Program-made: the position numbers and the translations under genes
Notes under the pieces: generated by a model
Told to the model about the DNA's origin: nothing
The model's input: only the letters and a program-made list of their open reading frames with translations
The model's database searches: none
NCBI GenBank assembly: GCA_018713585.1
Contig: DVON01000027.1
Coordinates: 1 to 43,373, forward strand
DNA length: 43,373 nucleotides
Direction of reading: 5' to 3'
From: Candidatus Pullilachnospira stercoravium
GTDB taxonomy: Bacteria; Bacillota; Clostridia; Lachnospirales; Lachnospiraceae
Part shown: positions 23,721-32,241 of the stretch, one piece after another
Layout: every line of letters begins with the position of its first letter
How positions within the stretch are numbered: the stretch's first letter is position 1

Positions 23721-23754
23721 TTGTGACAGTAAAGCCGTAAGGCTGAACTGTTAT
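23721..23754 (-). repeat. Isolated end of the 143-bp repeat family
   Basis: On the minus strand AACAGTTCAGCCTTACGGC then TTTACTGTCACAA, ending 5 nt before the AGGAGG of the M42 peptidase gene. It corresponds to the left end of the full elements. Confidence 0.65.
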
Positions 23755-23759
23755 TTTTA

Positions 23760-23888
23760 TTCCCGCGGGCAACGAGCCAGGCGGACATGCTTGCATGTCC
23801 ATTTGGCGGTGCTGTGTGCCGGTGGCACACGTTTAGCACCGACCGAAGTGGAACGTAGACCTGCCGCGAGGGTCAAAAGAGGGCCGCC
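23760..23888 (+). repeat. Dispersed GCAACGAGCC repeat, long copy
   Basis: It begins TTCCCGCGGGCAACGAGCC and contains the palindrome GGACATGC-TT-GCATGTCC, then ATTTGGCG, and ends TGCCGCGAGGGTCAAA. It matches 34762-34828 except for an extra block of about 55 bp that is itself a hairpin (GGTGCT...AGCACC with an inner GTGTGCC/GGCACAC). Confidence 0.75.
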
Positions 23889-23937
23889 ATACTCTTTCCC
23901 GGGCAGATGCCCGCCGAATACGACAGCCCATACAATT

Positions 23938-24558
23938 TTACTCAAAACGGATCTTCATATATCCTTTGATTGCCTCTACGCATTTTTCAAAGCCCAGCTT
24001 TCCACTGTCCAGGCAGAGATCGTAGTTTCTGGCATCTTCCCACTGTTTTCCGGTATAATAATGATAAAAATCTCCCCGGTATTTGTCCGTCTTTTCAATA
24101 AATTTCTCCATCTCCCGGCGGCTCATGCTGTTGCGCTCCAGCGCCCGCTCCAGGCAGAACTCGCGGTCCGCGTGGATGAACACGCTCATCACATTGGGAT
24201 AATTCCGCAGTACGTAGTCCGCGCAGCGACCCACAATCACACAAGATTCTTTTTCCGCCAGATCCTTGATGATTTTGGCCTGATAATTGAAAAGGTTTTC
24301 ATCCGACACAAAACCACTGCTTTCCGGAGGCAGCAATTCTCCCTCATACGGTCTTTTCAGGACCTTGAACCAGCTGCCCATCTTCACCCGTTCGTCCGCT
24401 TTACCGAACAGCCGCTCATTGATGCCGCTTTCCTCGGAAGCCATTTTCAGGATCTCCCGGCTGTAGCAGTTGACTCCCAGCTCTTTCGCCAGCATGGCCG
24501 CAATGGTCTTTCCGCCGCTTCCATACTGTCTGGCAATGGTAATTACTACGTTATCCAT
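23938..24558 (-). CDS. Cytidylate-kinase-like protein
   Basis: A 206-aa P-loop protein of the cytidylate kinase-like family. Walker A is ARQYGSGGKTIA near the N terminus, with VIVGRCADYVLRNYPNVMSVFIHAD in the middle and the LID-like ERALERNSMSRREMEKFIEKTDKYRGDFYHYYTGKQW later. The true substrate of this family is not known; canonical CMP kinase is unlikely because the CMP-binding insert is not recognisable. GGGGG 8 nt before the ATG at 24558 favours that start over the upstream GTG. It is 12 nt after livF and looks like the last gene of the liv operon, with no functional link that I can name. Confidence 0.82.
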   Translation of the reverse strand: MDNVVITIARQYGSGGKTIAAMLAKELGVNCYSREILKMASEESGINERLFGKADERVKMGSWFKVLKRPYEGELLPPESSGFVSDENLFNYQAKIIKDLAEKESCVIVGRCADYVLRNYPNVMSVFIHADREFCLERALERNSMSRREMEKFIEKTDKYRGDFYHYYTGKQWEDARNYDLCLDSGKLGFEKCVEAIKGYMKIRFE

Positions 24559-24570
24559 AAGACGCACCCC

Positions 24571-25281
24571 CTATTCACCTAAATATGCTTTCTTAATGGA
24601 ATCATCGTTCAGAAGGTCGGATGCCTTTCCTTCCAGAACAATTTTTCCGGTTTCCAGCACATAGCCTCTGTCGGCGATGGCCAGCGCCTTTTTGGCGTTC
24701 TGCTCCACCAGAAGCACCGTGGTGCCGCTGTCGCTGACCTCCTGGATAATGGAAAAGATCTCGTTCACCATGATAGGAGAAAGCCCCATGGACGGCTCGT
24801 CCATCAGCAGGATCTTCGGTTTGGACATCAGCGCCCGGCCCATGGCCAGCATCTGCTGCTCACCTCCGCTTAAGGTTCCCGCCATCTGATTTCTTCTCTC
24901 CTTCAGTCTGGGGAAACGGTCATAAACCTTCTCCAGCGTTGCCTCGATCTCGCCTTTGTCCTTCCGGGTATAGGCACCCATCCTCAAATTCTCGTAAACA
25001 CTCAAATCCGCAAATACACGCCGTCCCTCCGGCACATGTGCCATACCCAGCGATACAATCTTATGGGCCGGCATCTTTGTCAGCTCATTTCCCTCAAACA
25101 GCACCGATCCCTTTTTGGGGGAGATCAGTCCGGTGATGGTATGGAGAATCGTGGTTTTTCCCGCGCCGTTGGCGCCGATCAAAGCGATGACCTCTCCCTG
25201 ATTCACCTCAAAGGAAACTCCTTTGATTGCCTGGATTACACCGTAGTAAACTTCCAGGTCTTTGATTGTAAGCATTGCCAT
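24571..25281 (-). CDS. livF: Branched-chain amino acid ABC transporter ATPase LivF
   Basis: A 236-aa ATPase of the HAAT uptake family. Walker A GANGAGKTT, Q-loop region, HVPEGRRVFADLSVYENLRMGAY (the LivF hallmark), signature LSGGEQQMLAMGRAL, Walker B ILLMDEPSMGL and the switch region LLVEQNAKKAL are all present. It pairs with LivG to drive LivHM. GGAGGAGACGGTT precedes the first ATG. It lies 12 nt after livG. Confidence 0.95.
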   Translation of the reverse strand: MAMLTIKDLEVYYGVIQAIKGVSFEVNQGEVIALIGANGAGKTTILHTITGLISPKKGSVLFEGNELTKMPAHKIVSLGMAHVPEGRRVFADLSVYENLRMGAYTRKDKGEIEATLEKVYDRFPRLKERRNQMAGTLSGGEQQMLAMGRALMSKPKILLMDEPSMGLSPIMVNEIFSIIQEVSDSGTTVLLVEQNAKKALAIADRGYVLETGKIVLEGKASDLLNDDSIKKAYLGE

Positions 25282-25293
25282 AACCGTCTCCTC

Positions 25294-26055
25294 CTATTCT
25301 CCCAGATATGCCGTGATTACCTTGGGATCATTCAGCACCTGGCTGGTGGAACCCTGAGCCAGAATCTGGCCGAAGTTCAGCACCGTCAGTTCCTCGCAGA
25401 TCCCGCTCACCAGCTTCATGTCATGCTCGATCAGAAGGATGGTCATGTGAAATTCATCCCGCACAAAGCGGATAGTATCCATCAGCTCGCCGGTCTCATT
25501 GGGATTCATGCCGGCAGCCGGCTCATCCAGCAGAAGCAGTCTGGGATCTGTAGCCAGGGCTCTTGCGATCTCCAGCTTCCTCTGTTTTCCGTATGGCAGG
25601 TTGGATGCCTTTACCTGTGCCTCATTTTCCAGGCCGAATACTTTCAGAAGCTCCATACCCTTCTCATCCATCTCCCGCTCTACCTTCCGGTAACGGGGAA
25701 GGCGCAGGATACCCTCGATGGTGGAGTAAGAATGATGATTGTGAAGACCCACTTTTACATTTTCCAGAACGGTCAGTTCCTTGAACAGGCGAATATTCTG
25801 AAAGGTACGGGCAATACCGTCCCTGTTGATCTCTATGATCTTCTTTCCCGTAATATCTGTTCCGTCCAGAATTACCTTTCCGGTGTCCGGCTTATACACA
25901 CCGGTCAGCAGGTTAAATACTGTGGTTTTTCCGGCGCCGTTGGGTCCGATCAATCCGTACAGCTGTTCCTTTTGAATGGAAAGATCAAAGCTGTCCACTG
26001 CCCGGAGGCCTCCAAAGGAGATTCCGAGATTTTTTACGTCCAGTAATGCAGCCAT
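25294..26055 (-). CDS. livG: Branched-chain amino acid ABC transporter ATPase LivG
   Basis: A 253-aa ATPase. Walker A GPNGAGKTTVFNLLTGVY, GIARTFQNIRLFKELTVLENV, the linker region LPYGKQRKLEIARALA (a LivG-type signature that replaces LSGGQ), Walker B LLLLDEPAAGMNP and LIEHDMKLV. The C-terminal FGQILAQGSTSQVLNDPKVITAYLGE is typical. The start lies 3 nt after the livM stop, with AAGGAGG inside the livM 3' end. Confidence 0.95.
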   Translation of the reverse strand: MAALLDVKNLGISFGGLRAVDSFDLSIQKEQLYGLIGPNGAGKTTVFNLLTGVYKPDTGKVILDGTDITGKKIIEINRDGIARTFQNIRLFKELTVLENVKVGLHNHHSYSTIEGILRLPRYRKVEREMDEKGMELLKVFGLENEAQVKASNLPYGKQRKLEIARALATDPRLLLLDEPAAGMNPNETGELMDTIRFVRDEFHMTILLIEHDMKLVSGICEELTVLNFGQILAQGSTSQVLNDPKVITAYLGE

Positions 26056-26058
26056 GGT

Positions 26059-27159
26059 TTATCTGGCCTCCTTTCTTCCATCCGCCCCGGCAGAAGCCGC
26101 GCTGGGAGAATTTTTCTTTTTTTTCAGAAATGCCAGATGCTTCTCTCTCCACTCAATGCTCTTGGGTGCCCAGTTGAACAGCATCATGACGATCAGTACA
26201 ATCGCGTAGATCAGCATCCGGTAATCGGACAGACCTCTCAGAAGCTCCGGAAGCAGAGTCAGCACCACTGCGGCGATGACAGAGCCGCGGATATTTCCGA
26301 TGCCTCCCAGCACCACAAACACCAGAATCATAATGGACTGGTTGTATCCGAAATTGTTGGTAGTAGCAGTCAATGTGGACAGATTGTGGGCATACAGCAC
26401 ACCGGCCAGACCGGCCAGGGCGGCGGAAATGGTAAATGCCATCAGTTTGTACTTTGTCACATTGATGCCCACAGATTCCGCGGCAATCCGGTTGTCGCGG
26501 ATAGCCATGATTGCCCGGCCGTCTCTGGAATGTACCAGATTGGTGACAATAAACAGTGTCACCAGCACCAGGAGGATACCGGCCAGGAAAGTAGCATCCT
26601 GGGGCGTTCCCGTAATTCCCTGGGGGCCGTTGACAATCACCTGTCCGTCAGTCTCCATATTCAGGGACATCACATCTTTCATGGAGAAATGGAATCCGTT
26701 GGAGTCTCTTCCGATCCACACCACGTTTACCAGGTTCTTGATGATCTCGCCAAAAGCCAGCGTTACGATAGCCAGATAATCGCCTTTCAGACGAAGTACC
26801 GGAATTCCGATAATGATTCCGAAAACAGCGGCGGCAGCGGCGCCCACCAGCAATGCCAGGAAGAAACGCAGCGGCGCCACGGTAATGGTATCCTGCACAC
26901 ATTTGGAGAAGAACGCGCTGGTAAATGCTCCCACGCACATAAATCCCGCATGGCCAAGGCTGAGTTCGCCCAGGAAACCAACCACCAGGTTCAGAGATAC
27001 CGCCAGAATCGAATAGATGCACAGAGGCACCATCAGTCCTTCCAGGAGGCTGGAAATATTTCCTGTGGCAGTCAGAATCTGAACAATGATAAATGCCGCG
27101 ATCACCATACCATAGGTGATCAGATTACTTTTTGTTGTCTTTTTCATATTCTTCAACAT
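26059..27159 (-). CDS. livM: Branched-chain amino acid ABC transporter permease LivM
   Basis: A polytopic permease (366 aa) with about ten hydrophobic segments. Family motifs include LNLVVGFLGELSLGHAGFMCVGAF, RLKGDYLAIVTLAFGEIIKNLV, SRDGRAIMAIRDNRIAAESVGIN and GGIGNIRGSVIAA. The track start at 27168 is a GTG directly after the livH stop. I prefer the ATG nine bases on, because AGGTGG lies 5 nt before it, but the GTG or a third start (MKKTTKS) are possible. It has a polar Lys/Ser-rich C-terminal tail. Confidence 0.93.
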   Translation of the reverse strand: MLKNMKKTTKSNLITYGMVIAAFIIVQILTATGNISSLLEGLMVPLCIYSILAVSLNLVVGFLGELSLGHAGFMCVGAFTSAFFSKCVQDTITVAPLRFFLALLVGAAAAAVFGIIIGIPVLRLKGDYLAIVTLAFGEIIKNLVNVVWIGRDSNGFHFSMKDVMSLNMETDGQVIVNGPQGITGTPQDATFLAGILLVLVTLFIVTNLVHSRDGRAIMAIRDNRIAAESVGINVTKYKLMAFTISAALAGLAGVLYAHNLSTLTATTNNFGYNQSIMILVFVVLGGIGNIRGSVIAAVVLTLLPELLRGLSDYRMLIYAIVLIVMMLFNWAPKSIEWREKHLAFLKKKKNSPSAASAGADGRKEAR

Positions 27160-27168
27160 CTCATCCAC

Positions 27169-28053
27169 CTACACTTTCTCCTGAACGTTCTTTCCGAGAA
27201 TACCCGTGGGTTTCACCAGAAGGACAATAATCAGGACCGCAAACACAATGGCGTCCGCCATCTGGGATGAAATATAGGCTCTTGCCAGGATCTCAATGAC
27301 GCCCAGCAGAATACCTCCGATAAACGCGCCGGGAATAGAACCGATACCGCCGAACACCGCCGCCACGAAGGCCTTGATGCCGGGCATGGCGCCCGTATAG
27401 GGAGACAGGCTGGGATAAGCGGAACACAGAAGCACGCCGGCCACCGCAGCCAGAGCGGAACCGATGGCAAAGGTCAGCGCGATGGTTCCGTTTACATTGA
27501 TTCCCATCAGCTGAGCCGCGCCCTTATCCTCTGACACGGCACGCATGGCCTGTCCGGCTTTGGACTTGCGGATAAAAAGCATCAGTCCCACCATAATGAT
27601 AACGCAGACAACGATGGTGACAATCGTCTCGCCGGTAATATTCAGCGCGCCGCCCGCTAAAGAGAGTCCTGCCCAGCTCACTACGGACTGGAAAGACTGA
27701 TTATTGGCTCCGAAAATCAGCAGGGCCACATTCTGCAGAAGGTAGCTGACGCCGATGGCAGTAATCAGCACCGCCAGGGGAGACGCCGCGTTTCTCAGCG
27801 GTTTATAGGCTATGCGCTCAATCAGCACACCCAGAACCGTACAGGCCACAACCGCAATCAGCACACTCACCAGAGGCGGAAGCCCCGCGCTGGTCATACA
27901 GGTCAGCGCCACGTACGCGCCGATCATGATGACGTCGCCGTGTGCGAAGTTCAGCATCTTGGCGATACCGTACACCATGGTGTACCCCAGGGCGATGATT
28001 GCGTATACGCTTCCCAGACTTAATCCATTGATTAAATACGAAATAAAACTCAT
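27169..28053 (-). CDS. livH: Branched-chain amino acid ABC transporter permease LivH
   Basis: A permease of 294 aa with about eight helices. Motifs NGLSLGSVYAIIALGYTMVYGIAKMLNFAHGDVIM in pieces at the N terminus, RIAYKPLRNA, GQAMRAVSEDKGAAQLMGIN and VFGGIGSIPGAFIGG are diagnostic. The start is the ATG at 28053 with GAGAGGG 7 nt upstream; the track uses an upstream GTG. It is separated from livJ by 234 nt that contain a terminator, so it is probably expressed at a lower level than the binding protein. Confidence 0.94.
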   Translation of the reverse strand: MSFISYLINGLSLGSVYAIIALGYTMVYGIAKMLNFAHGDVIMIGAYVALTCMTSAGLPPLVSVLIAVVACTVLGVLIERIAYKPLRNAASPLAVLITAIGVSYLLQNVALLIFGANNQSFQSVVSWAGLSLAGGALNITGETIVTIVVCVIIMVGLMLFIRKSKAGQAMRAVSEDKGAAQLMGINVNGTIALTFAIGSALAAVAGVLLCSAYPSLSPYTGAMPGIKAFVAAVFGGIGSIPGAFIGGILLGVIEILARAYISSQMADAIVFAVLIIVLLVKPTGILGKNVQEKV

Positions 28054-28240
28054 ATACACACCCTCTCATTTTTCTGTAAAAGTATTTGCAGCAGGGAAAC
28101 CGGAAGGCTCACTGTCACAAGTATTCAAATTATTATAGCACAGGCTTTCTTTTCACCGCAACTGGAAATGTGTCCGGAAATGTCAAAAAATGATTTCCGT
28201 CAGATACCCGTCTGCCATTGCCCCGCGGAGGACAAATCGC

Positions 28241-28266
28241 AAAAAGGGCCGCCCAAAGGCGGCCCC
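28241..28266 (-). terminator. Terminator between livJ and livH
   Basis: On the minus strand GGGCCGCC-TTTG-GGCGGCCC is followed by TTTTTGCG. Partial read-through would give more binding protein than permease. Confidence 0.85.
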
Positions 28267-28287
28267 GGTGCCATCCAGCTACCTGTA

Positions 28288-29460
28288 TTACATTGCCTCG
28301 TAAGTGCCGTTGGAGATGATAACCGCTTTTGCTTCCTTGGAGGGCTCACCACTCTCATCCCAGGTGATGCCGCTTCCGGTAAGTCCGTCAATGGTAATCT
28401 CAGTCATTGCGGTCTTCATGGCGTCGCACAGATCGGATACGCTCATATCCGGTGTGATCTCTGCCTGCTCTGCCGCTGCCTTGATAGCATAGATACAGTC
28501 ATAAGCGTCAGCAGCGAACTGAATCGGAGCGATCTCAAAAGCTTCCTCATAGGCCTTTACGAAGGTCTGGGTTTTCTCATCCTGCGCGTCCGCGGTGAAC
28601 GGAGTCAGCAGCATAACGCCCTCTGCCAGGGAGGTATCGAATCCCTCCACATCCAGGATACCGTCCAGTCCGTCGCATCCGAAGAATGTGGTGTCAAATC
28701 CCATTCTGTCCGCCTGGGTCAGAATCAGGGAAGCTTCCTGATAGTAAATGGGCAGGAATACCAGCTCAGCGCCGGAATCCTTTGCTTTCTGCAGCTGAAC
28801 GGAGAAATCTGTCTTGCTGTCTGCGGTAAAGGCTTCCGCGGCCACTACCTCCAGACCCTTTGCCTGTGCCTCTGTGGCGAAGTTCTGGTAGATACCGGAA
28901 GAATATACGTCGGAGCTGTTGTAGATCACAGCCACCTTGGTGGCAAGGCCGTTATCCGCGATATAATCAGCGGACGCAGTACCCTGGCTGGGATCGGAGA
29001 AGCAGATACGGAACGCGTTGTCGTACTGAATACTCTCAACAGCCGTTGCGGACGGGGTCAGCTGATACATATTGTCTTTATGGGTTTCCTCCACAACCGC
29101 GGTACAGGGAGTGGAAGTTACGGTTCCCACCAGCATCTGCATACCCCAGTCTTTCAGAGTGTTGTAAGCATTTACAGATTTCTCGGAATCATTCTGATCA
29201 TCCTCGAACTTGAACTCAATCTGCTTTCCGTTGATTCCGCCGTCAGCGTTGATCTCATCAACCGCCAGCTGCGCGCCGTTCTGTACAGCGATACCGTATG
29301 CCGCGGCATCTCCGGTGGTAGGCCCGATACCGCCGATTTTAAAAGTATCGGAGCTGGCAGATTCACCGCCTTCTGATCCGGAATCATTTCCGCAGGCAGC
29401 CAGGGATCCAACTGCCAGCACAGATGCCAGCATCAGGCTGGCCACTCTTTTCATTTTCAT
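28288..29460 (-). CDS. livJ: Branched-chain amino acid binding lipoprotein LivJ
   Basis: A periplasmic-type binding protein anchored to the membrane as a lipoprotein, 390 aa. The signal peptide MKMKRVASLMLASVLAVGS leads to a lipobox LAAC (Cys 23), then a Ser/Gly/Glu-rich linker. The mature part has the type I fold motifs GGIGPTTGDAAAYGIAVQNGAQLAVDEIN and KFEDDQNDSEKSVNAYNTL. AGGAGGAGACTATT precedes the ATG at 29460, so the track start (29478) is too early. Ligands are inferred as Leu, Ile, Val or similar from the linked livHMGF genes. A very good promoter with an operator-like palindrome lies upstream. Confidence 0.94.
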   Translation of the reverse strand: MKMKRVASLMLASVLAVGSLAACGNDSGSEGGESASSDTFKIGGIGPTTGDAAAYGIAVQNGAQLAVDEINADGGINGKQIEFKFEDDQNDSEKSVNAYNTLKDWGMQMLVGTVTSTPCTAVVEETHKDNMYQLTPSATAVESIQYDNAFRICFSDPSQGTASADYIADNGLATKVAVIYNSSDVYSSGIYQNFATEAQAKGLEVVAAEAFTADSKTDFSVQLQKAKDSGAELVFLPIYYQEASLILTQADRMGFDTTFFGCDGLDGILDVEGFDTSLAEGVMLLTPFTADAQDEKTQTFVKAYEEAFEIAPIQFAADAYDCIYAIKAAAEQAEITPDMSVSDLCDAMKTAMTEITIDGLTGSGITWDESGEPSKEAKAVIISNGTYEAM

Positions 29461-29876
29461 AATAGTCTCCTCCTTCATACTTTACTTCTTTAATGCTTTA
29501 ATATTTCTACATATTAACTCCCTCAAACCGGTTTGTCAACTCAAAAATGCCCATTTTATGCGGTTCCATGTCCTTTTTATGCAGAAATGATACATTTGCC
29601 CTCCCCGTCTCCTCATTCTCCGTAATATTGCAAACGTCTTTCCCAAAAAGTCAGTTGTCTCTCCCGGAAACACGCCCCAACTCTTTTCGGATACGCGCAA
29701 AACTGTACAGAGTGCCGGATCCGGAGCCCTTCCGGGAGCGGAATCCCTTCCGTTTTTTTTCAAAGAAGTACTGCCGTAATTTTTATCTATGCTTTTGAGA
29801 AAATCCGTGCTAAAGTAAAGGAAAAGATCACTCCGGTTCTTCCGGATATGGACAGATTTCAGGAGGTAGCATTACT
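29461..29876. other. Divergent intergenic region livJ / nicotinamidase-like gene
   Basis: It holds the livJ promoter with its palindrome (29511-29539). On the + side are two small hairpins, CCGGA-GCCCT-TCCGG and CGGAA-TCCC-TTCCG, the second followed by T8 (about 29731-29760), about 120 nt before the + strand gene. No further gene is visible. Confidence 0.55.
29511..29539 (-). promoter_or_regulatory. livJ promoter with overlapping palindromic operator
   Basis: On the minus strand TTGACA (29534-29539), 17 nt, TAATAT (29511-29516). The spacer begins with the perfect 12-bp palindrome CAAACCGGTTTG (29524-29535), which overlaps the end of the -35. Such a site resembles LacI-family operators with a central CG, but the regulator is not identified. 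Confidence 0.8.
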
Positions 29877-30422
29877 ATGAAACCACTTTTAATTGTTGTG
29901 GATATGCAGAACGATTTCATTTCCCAGGCCCTGGGTACCCCGGAGGCTCAGAAGATTCTCGGTCCTCTCTGCCGGAAAATCCGCCAGTGGGACGGACCGG
30001 TAATCTATACCAGGGATACCCACGGGGAAGACTATCTGGATACGGCGGAGGGCAGGAAACTTCCGGTAAGGCACTGCATCCGGGACACGGAGGGCTGGCA
30101 GCTGGCGCCGGAAATTGCCGCCTGCGTCCGCCCCGGCGACCGGATCTTTGACAAGCCCACCTTCGGCAGCGTCTCCCTGGCCGAATATGTCAGCCGGCTG
30201 GCCGGCGATGGTGAAATTTCATCCGTGACGCTGACCGGGCTGTGCACGGATATCTGCGTGATATCCAACGCCCTGCTGCTGAAAGCATATCTTCCGGAGA
30301 CGCCCATTGCCGTGGACGCCTCCTGCTGCGCCGGCGTTACCCCCGCCAGCCACGCAAACGCCCTGAATGCCATGGCCGCATGCCAGATTGACATTCTGGA
30401 TGGAGACTGCCCGGAAGCATAG
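29877..30422 (+). CDS. Nicotinamidase-like cysteine hydrolase (isochorismatase superfamily)
   Basis: A 181-aa cytoplasmic amidohydrolase. The catalytic triad is visible: Asp9 in VVDMQNDF, Lys93 in DKPTFGS and Cys127 in TGLCTDICV. The segment DTHGEDYLDTAEGRKLPVRHC supplies the Asp and His metal ligands seen in nicotinamidases, so nicotinamide is a reasonable substrate, but related enzymes act on other amides. AGGAGGTAGCATTACT precedes the ATG. A DUF1858 gene follows 53 nt later on the same strand. Confidence 0.87.
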   Translation: MKPLLIVVDMQNDFISQALGTPEAQKILGPLCRKIRQWDGPVIYTRDTHGEDYLDTAEGRKLPVRHCIRDTEGWQLAPEIAACVRPGDRIFDKPTFGSVSLAEYVSRLAGDGEISSVTLTGLCTDICVISNALLLKAYLPETPIAVDASCCAGVTPASHANALNAMAACQIDILDGDCPEA

Positions 30423-30475
30423 GGCTGAATAATATTAAAGCACGATACTGTTACTAAAAGATAAGGAGATTTACC

Positions 30476-30682
30476 ATGGAAAAAATCACGAAAGAGATGA
30501 CCATCCCTGACCTGTTGAAGATGGATCCCCGGGCCGCCCAGATCCTGATGCAGTCAGGCATGCAGTGTGTTGGCTGCGCCCAGGCAGCCGGCGAGACCAT
30601 TGAGGAAGCTGCCCTGGAACACGGCATCGATCCCATCCTTCTGGTCCGCAAACTGAACCTGTACCTGAATATGACGGTCTGA
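30476..30682 (+). CDS. DUF1858 domain protein
   Basis: A 68-aa protein that consists of one DUF1858 domain: KEMTIPDLLKMDPRAAQILMQSGMQCVGCAQAAGETIEEAALEHGID. The CxxC at residues 31-34 could bind a metal or cluster or act in redox chemistry; the function is not established. ATAAGGAGATTTACC precedes the ATG. It follows the nicotinamidase-like gene and is ended by a good terminator. Confidence 0.88.
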   Translation: MEKITKEMTIPDLLKMDPRAAQILMQSGMQCVGCAQAAGETIEEAALEHGIDPILLVRKLNLYLNMTV

Positions 30683-30704
30683 CATACAGCCGTCCCCACA
30701 TTTC

Positions 30705-30755
30705 CGGCAGAAAGAAGCGCCGCCCGGCACAGCTTCCTTTCTGCCGTTTCCTTTT
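30705..30755 (+). terminator. Terminator after the DUF1858 gene
   Basis: CGGCAGAAAG-AAGC / GCTT-CCTTTCTGCCG stem followed by TTTCCTTTT on the + strand, between convergent genes. Confidence 0.7.
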
Positions 30756-30773
30756 CACGGAAATTCCCGTCCG

Positions 30774-31997
30774 TCAGTTCCGCTGCCGGGCCCCGGACTT
30801 TCCTTCTCTTCTGTAGTACCAGCAGGAAATCCCAAGCCCCGCAAACGCCGCAACCGCCAGAAATCCAAATCCGGCCGTCATATTCCACCGCTCCGTCAAC
30901 GCTCCCGCCGCCGCAGGGAACCCGGTCATTCCCACCGCGTAGACGGCCTGGAAAAATCCCATGGCGGTTGATTTTTTATCCTCCGGAACCTCCTTCATGG
31001 ACTCTGAGGTCAGGTAGGACAGGAGAATTCCCGTGGACATCCCCGGAAACGCCTGCAGAAGGAAGATCAGCATCCGGCTGCCGGTCAGCGGCACCAGCAC
31101 GCAGTATAGGCCGGTCAGGGCAAACACCACCGGCACATAGAATCTGGCTCCTCTCTTCTCGCAGAGGCTGGTGGAGGCGAACTGGGCGGAAACCACCGCG
31201 GCAATCATATAGAACACCGAAGCCAGACCGATATACAGGGAAGAGGCTCCCAGCACCTCCAGCCTCTGGGTAGTGAAAGACATGGCGGTGGACATCTGAA
31301 TTCCCTGCTGAATCAGCGCCAGGCAGGAAAACAGGATCAGCCGCCGGTTCCCGCAGATCTGCAGAAGCTGGCGCACCCGCCCCTTTTCCTTCTTCCCGTA
31401 ACGGCTTCCTCTTTTTCTCTTTTCTGTCCCGGTATTTTCATCCGCCTCCCGCACGCCCAGAGAAATCAAAAGGCCCAGAAGTCCTGCCGCCATGCCGGAG
31501 GCACACAGAAAAGCCATGCCGGTACGGGCATAGAGCAGGGAACTGAACACAAATCCCAGACACATTCCCAGGTTACAGGCCATAATGACCCGGCTGGTGG
31601 CTTTCTGCTGCTCCTGGGCAGAAAAATACTCCGAAAACAGCACCATATAAGAAATCCACATGGAAGAGGCACAGCCGCCGATCAGATTGGCAACAAGAAA
31701 TCCCATGCCGCCTGGCGCCAGAAGCCGCACCATGGAAGCCAGCGCGGCCAGCGCTGCTCCGGCAGACACAAAGATCCTGTGGCGTCCCGCCCAGTCCGCC
31801 ATCACCCCCACCGGCAGCCGGAAAATCATCTGCGTTACCCCATAGGCGCCCACCACCGTGCCGATCATCCCCGCCGCCACGCCCTTTCCTGTCAGAAACG
31901 GCGTCTGGTACGGGATATAAACGTACTGGGCAAACCAGAACAGCACCACCACCGCCAGAAGCGTCCATTCTCTGCGTTTTCTTCTCTCTGTCATCAT
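30774..31997 (-). CDS. MFS transporter
   Basis: A 407-aa major facilitator with twelve predicted helices. The loop after helix 2 reads RLPVGVMADWAGRHRIFVSAGA, the typical G-x-x-x-D-x-x-G-R-r signature. A central basic loop (TGTEKRKRGSRYGKKEKGR) separates the two halves. The substrate cannot be read from sequence; drug or metabolite efflux is most common in this group. Two ATG codons are adjacent at the start, with AGGAAAGGATGAAGAG before them. GGCC repeats lie in the leader. It is divergent from an AraC regulator that may control it. Confidence 0.88.
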   Translation of the reverse strand: MMTERRKRREWTLLAVVVLFWFAQYVYIPYQTPFLTGKGVAAGMIGTVVGAYGVTQMIFRLPVGVMADWAGRHRIFVSAGAALAALASMVRLLAPGGMGFLVANLIGGCASSMWISYMVLFSEYFSAQEQQKATSRVIMACNLGMCLGFVFSSLLYARTGMAFLCASGMAAGLLGLLISLGVREADENTGTEKRKRGSRYGKKEKGRVRQLLQICGNRRLILFSCLALIQQGIQMSTAMSFTTQRLEVLGASSLYIGLASVFYMIAAVVSAQFASTSLCEKRGARFYVPVVFALTGLYCVLVPLTGSRMLIFLLQAFPGMSTGILLSYLTSESMKEVPEDKKSTAMGFFQAVYAVGMTGFPAAAGALTERWNMTAGFGFLAVAAFAGLGISCWYYRREGKSGARQRN

Positions 31998-32010
31998 CTC
32001 TTCATCCTTT

Positions 32011-32120
32011 CCTTTAGGGTTTCCTCTTTTCCGGCCGCATGGCCATAAAGGGATCCTTTAGGGTTTCCTCTTTTCCTGGCCACATGGCCATAAAGGGATC
32101 CTTTAGGGTTTCCTTCCGGA
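32011..32120 (+). repeat. GGCC-palindrome repeat, tandem copies D (two full units and a partial)
   Basis: Two units of 44 and 45 bp begin CCTTTAGGGTTTCCTCTTTT and contain GGCCGCATGGCCATAAAGGG or GGCCACATGGCCATAAAGGG. A partial third unit starts at 32100. It lies in the divergent region between the MFS gene and an AraC gene. Confidence 0.85.
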
Positions 32121-32241
32121 CCTCTCTGTGCTAAAATAAACATAACTGTTTTCTGCCGGATTTCCTGCCGGCCCGGAAAACTGCACAACTGTCAGACATG
32201 CCGCCGGGCCCCGCCCGCCGCCGGCAGGAAAGGATGGCTCC

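Noticed and set aside
23789-24582. 263-aa plus-strand ORF across the GCAACGAGCC repeat
   Set aside because: Starts in repeat DNA and runs antisense to the cytidylate-kinase-like gene.
32129-32137. Extended -10 TGC-TAAAAT before the AraC gene at 32242
   Set aside because: The -10 is good but the matching -35 (TTTCCT) is poor and part of a repeat, so I do not list it as a promoter.
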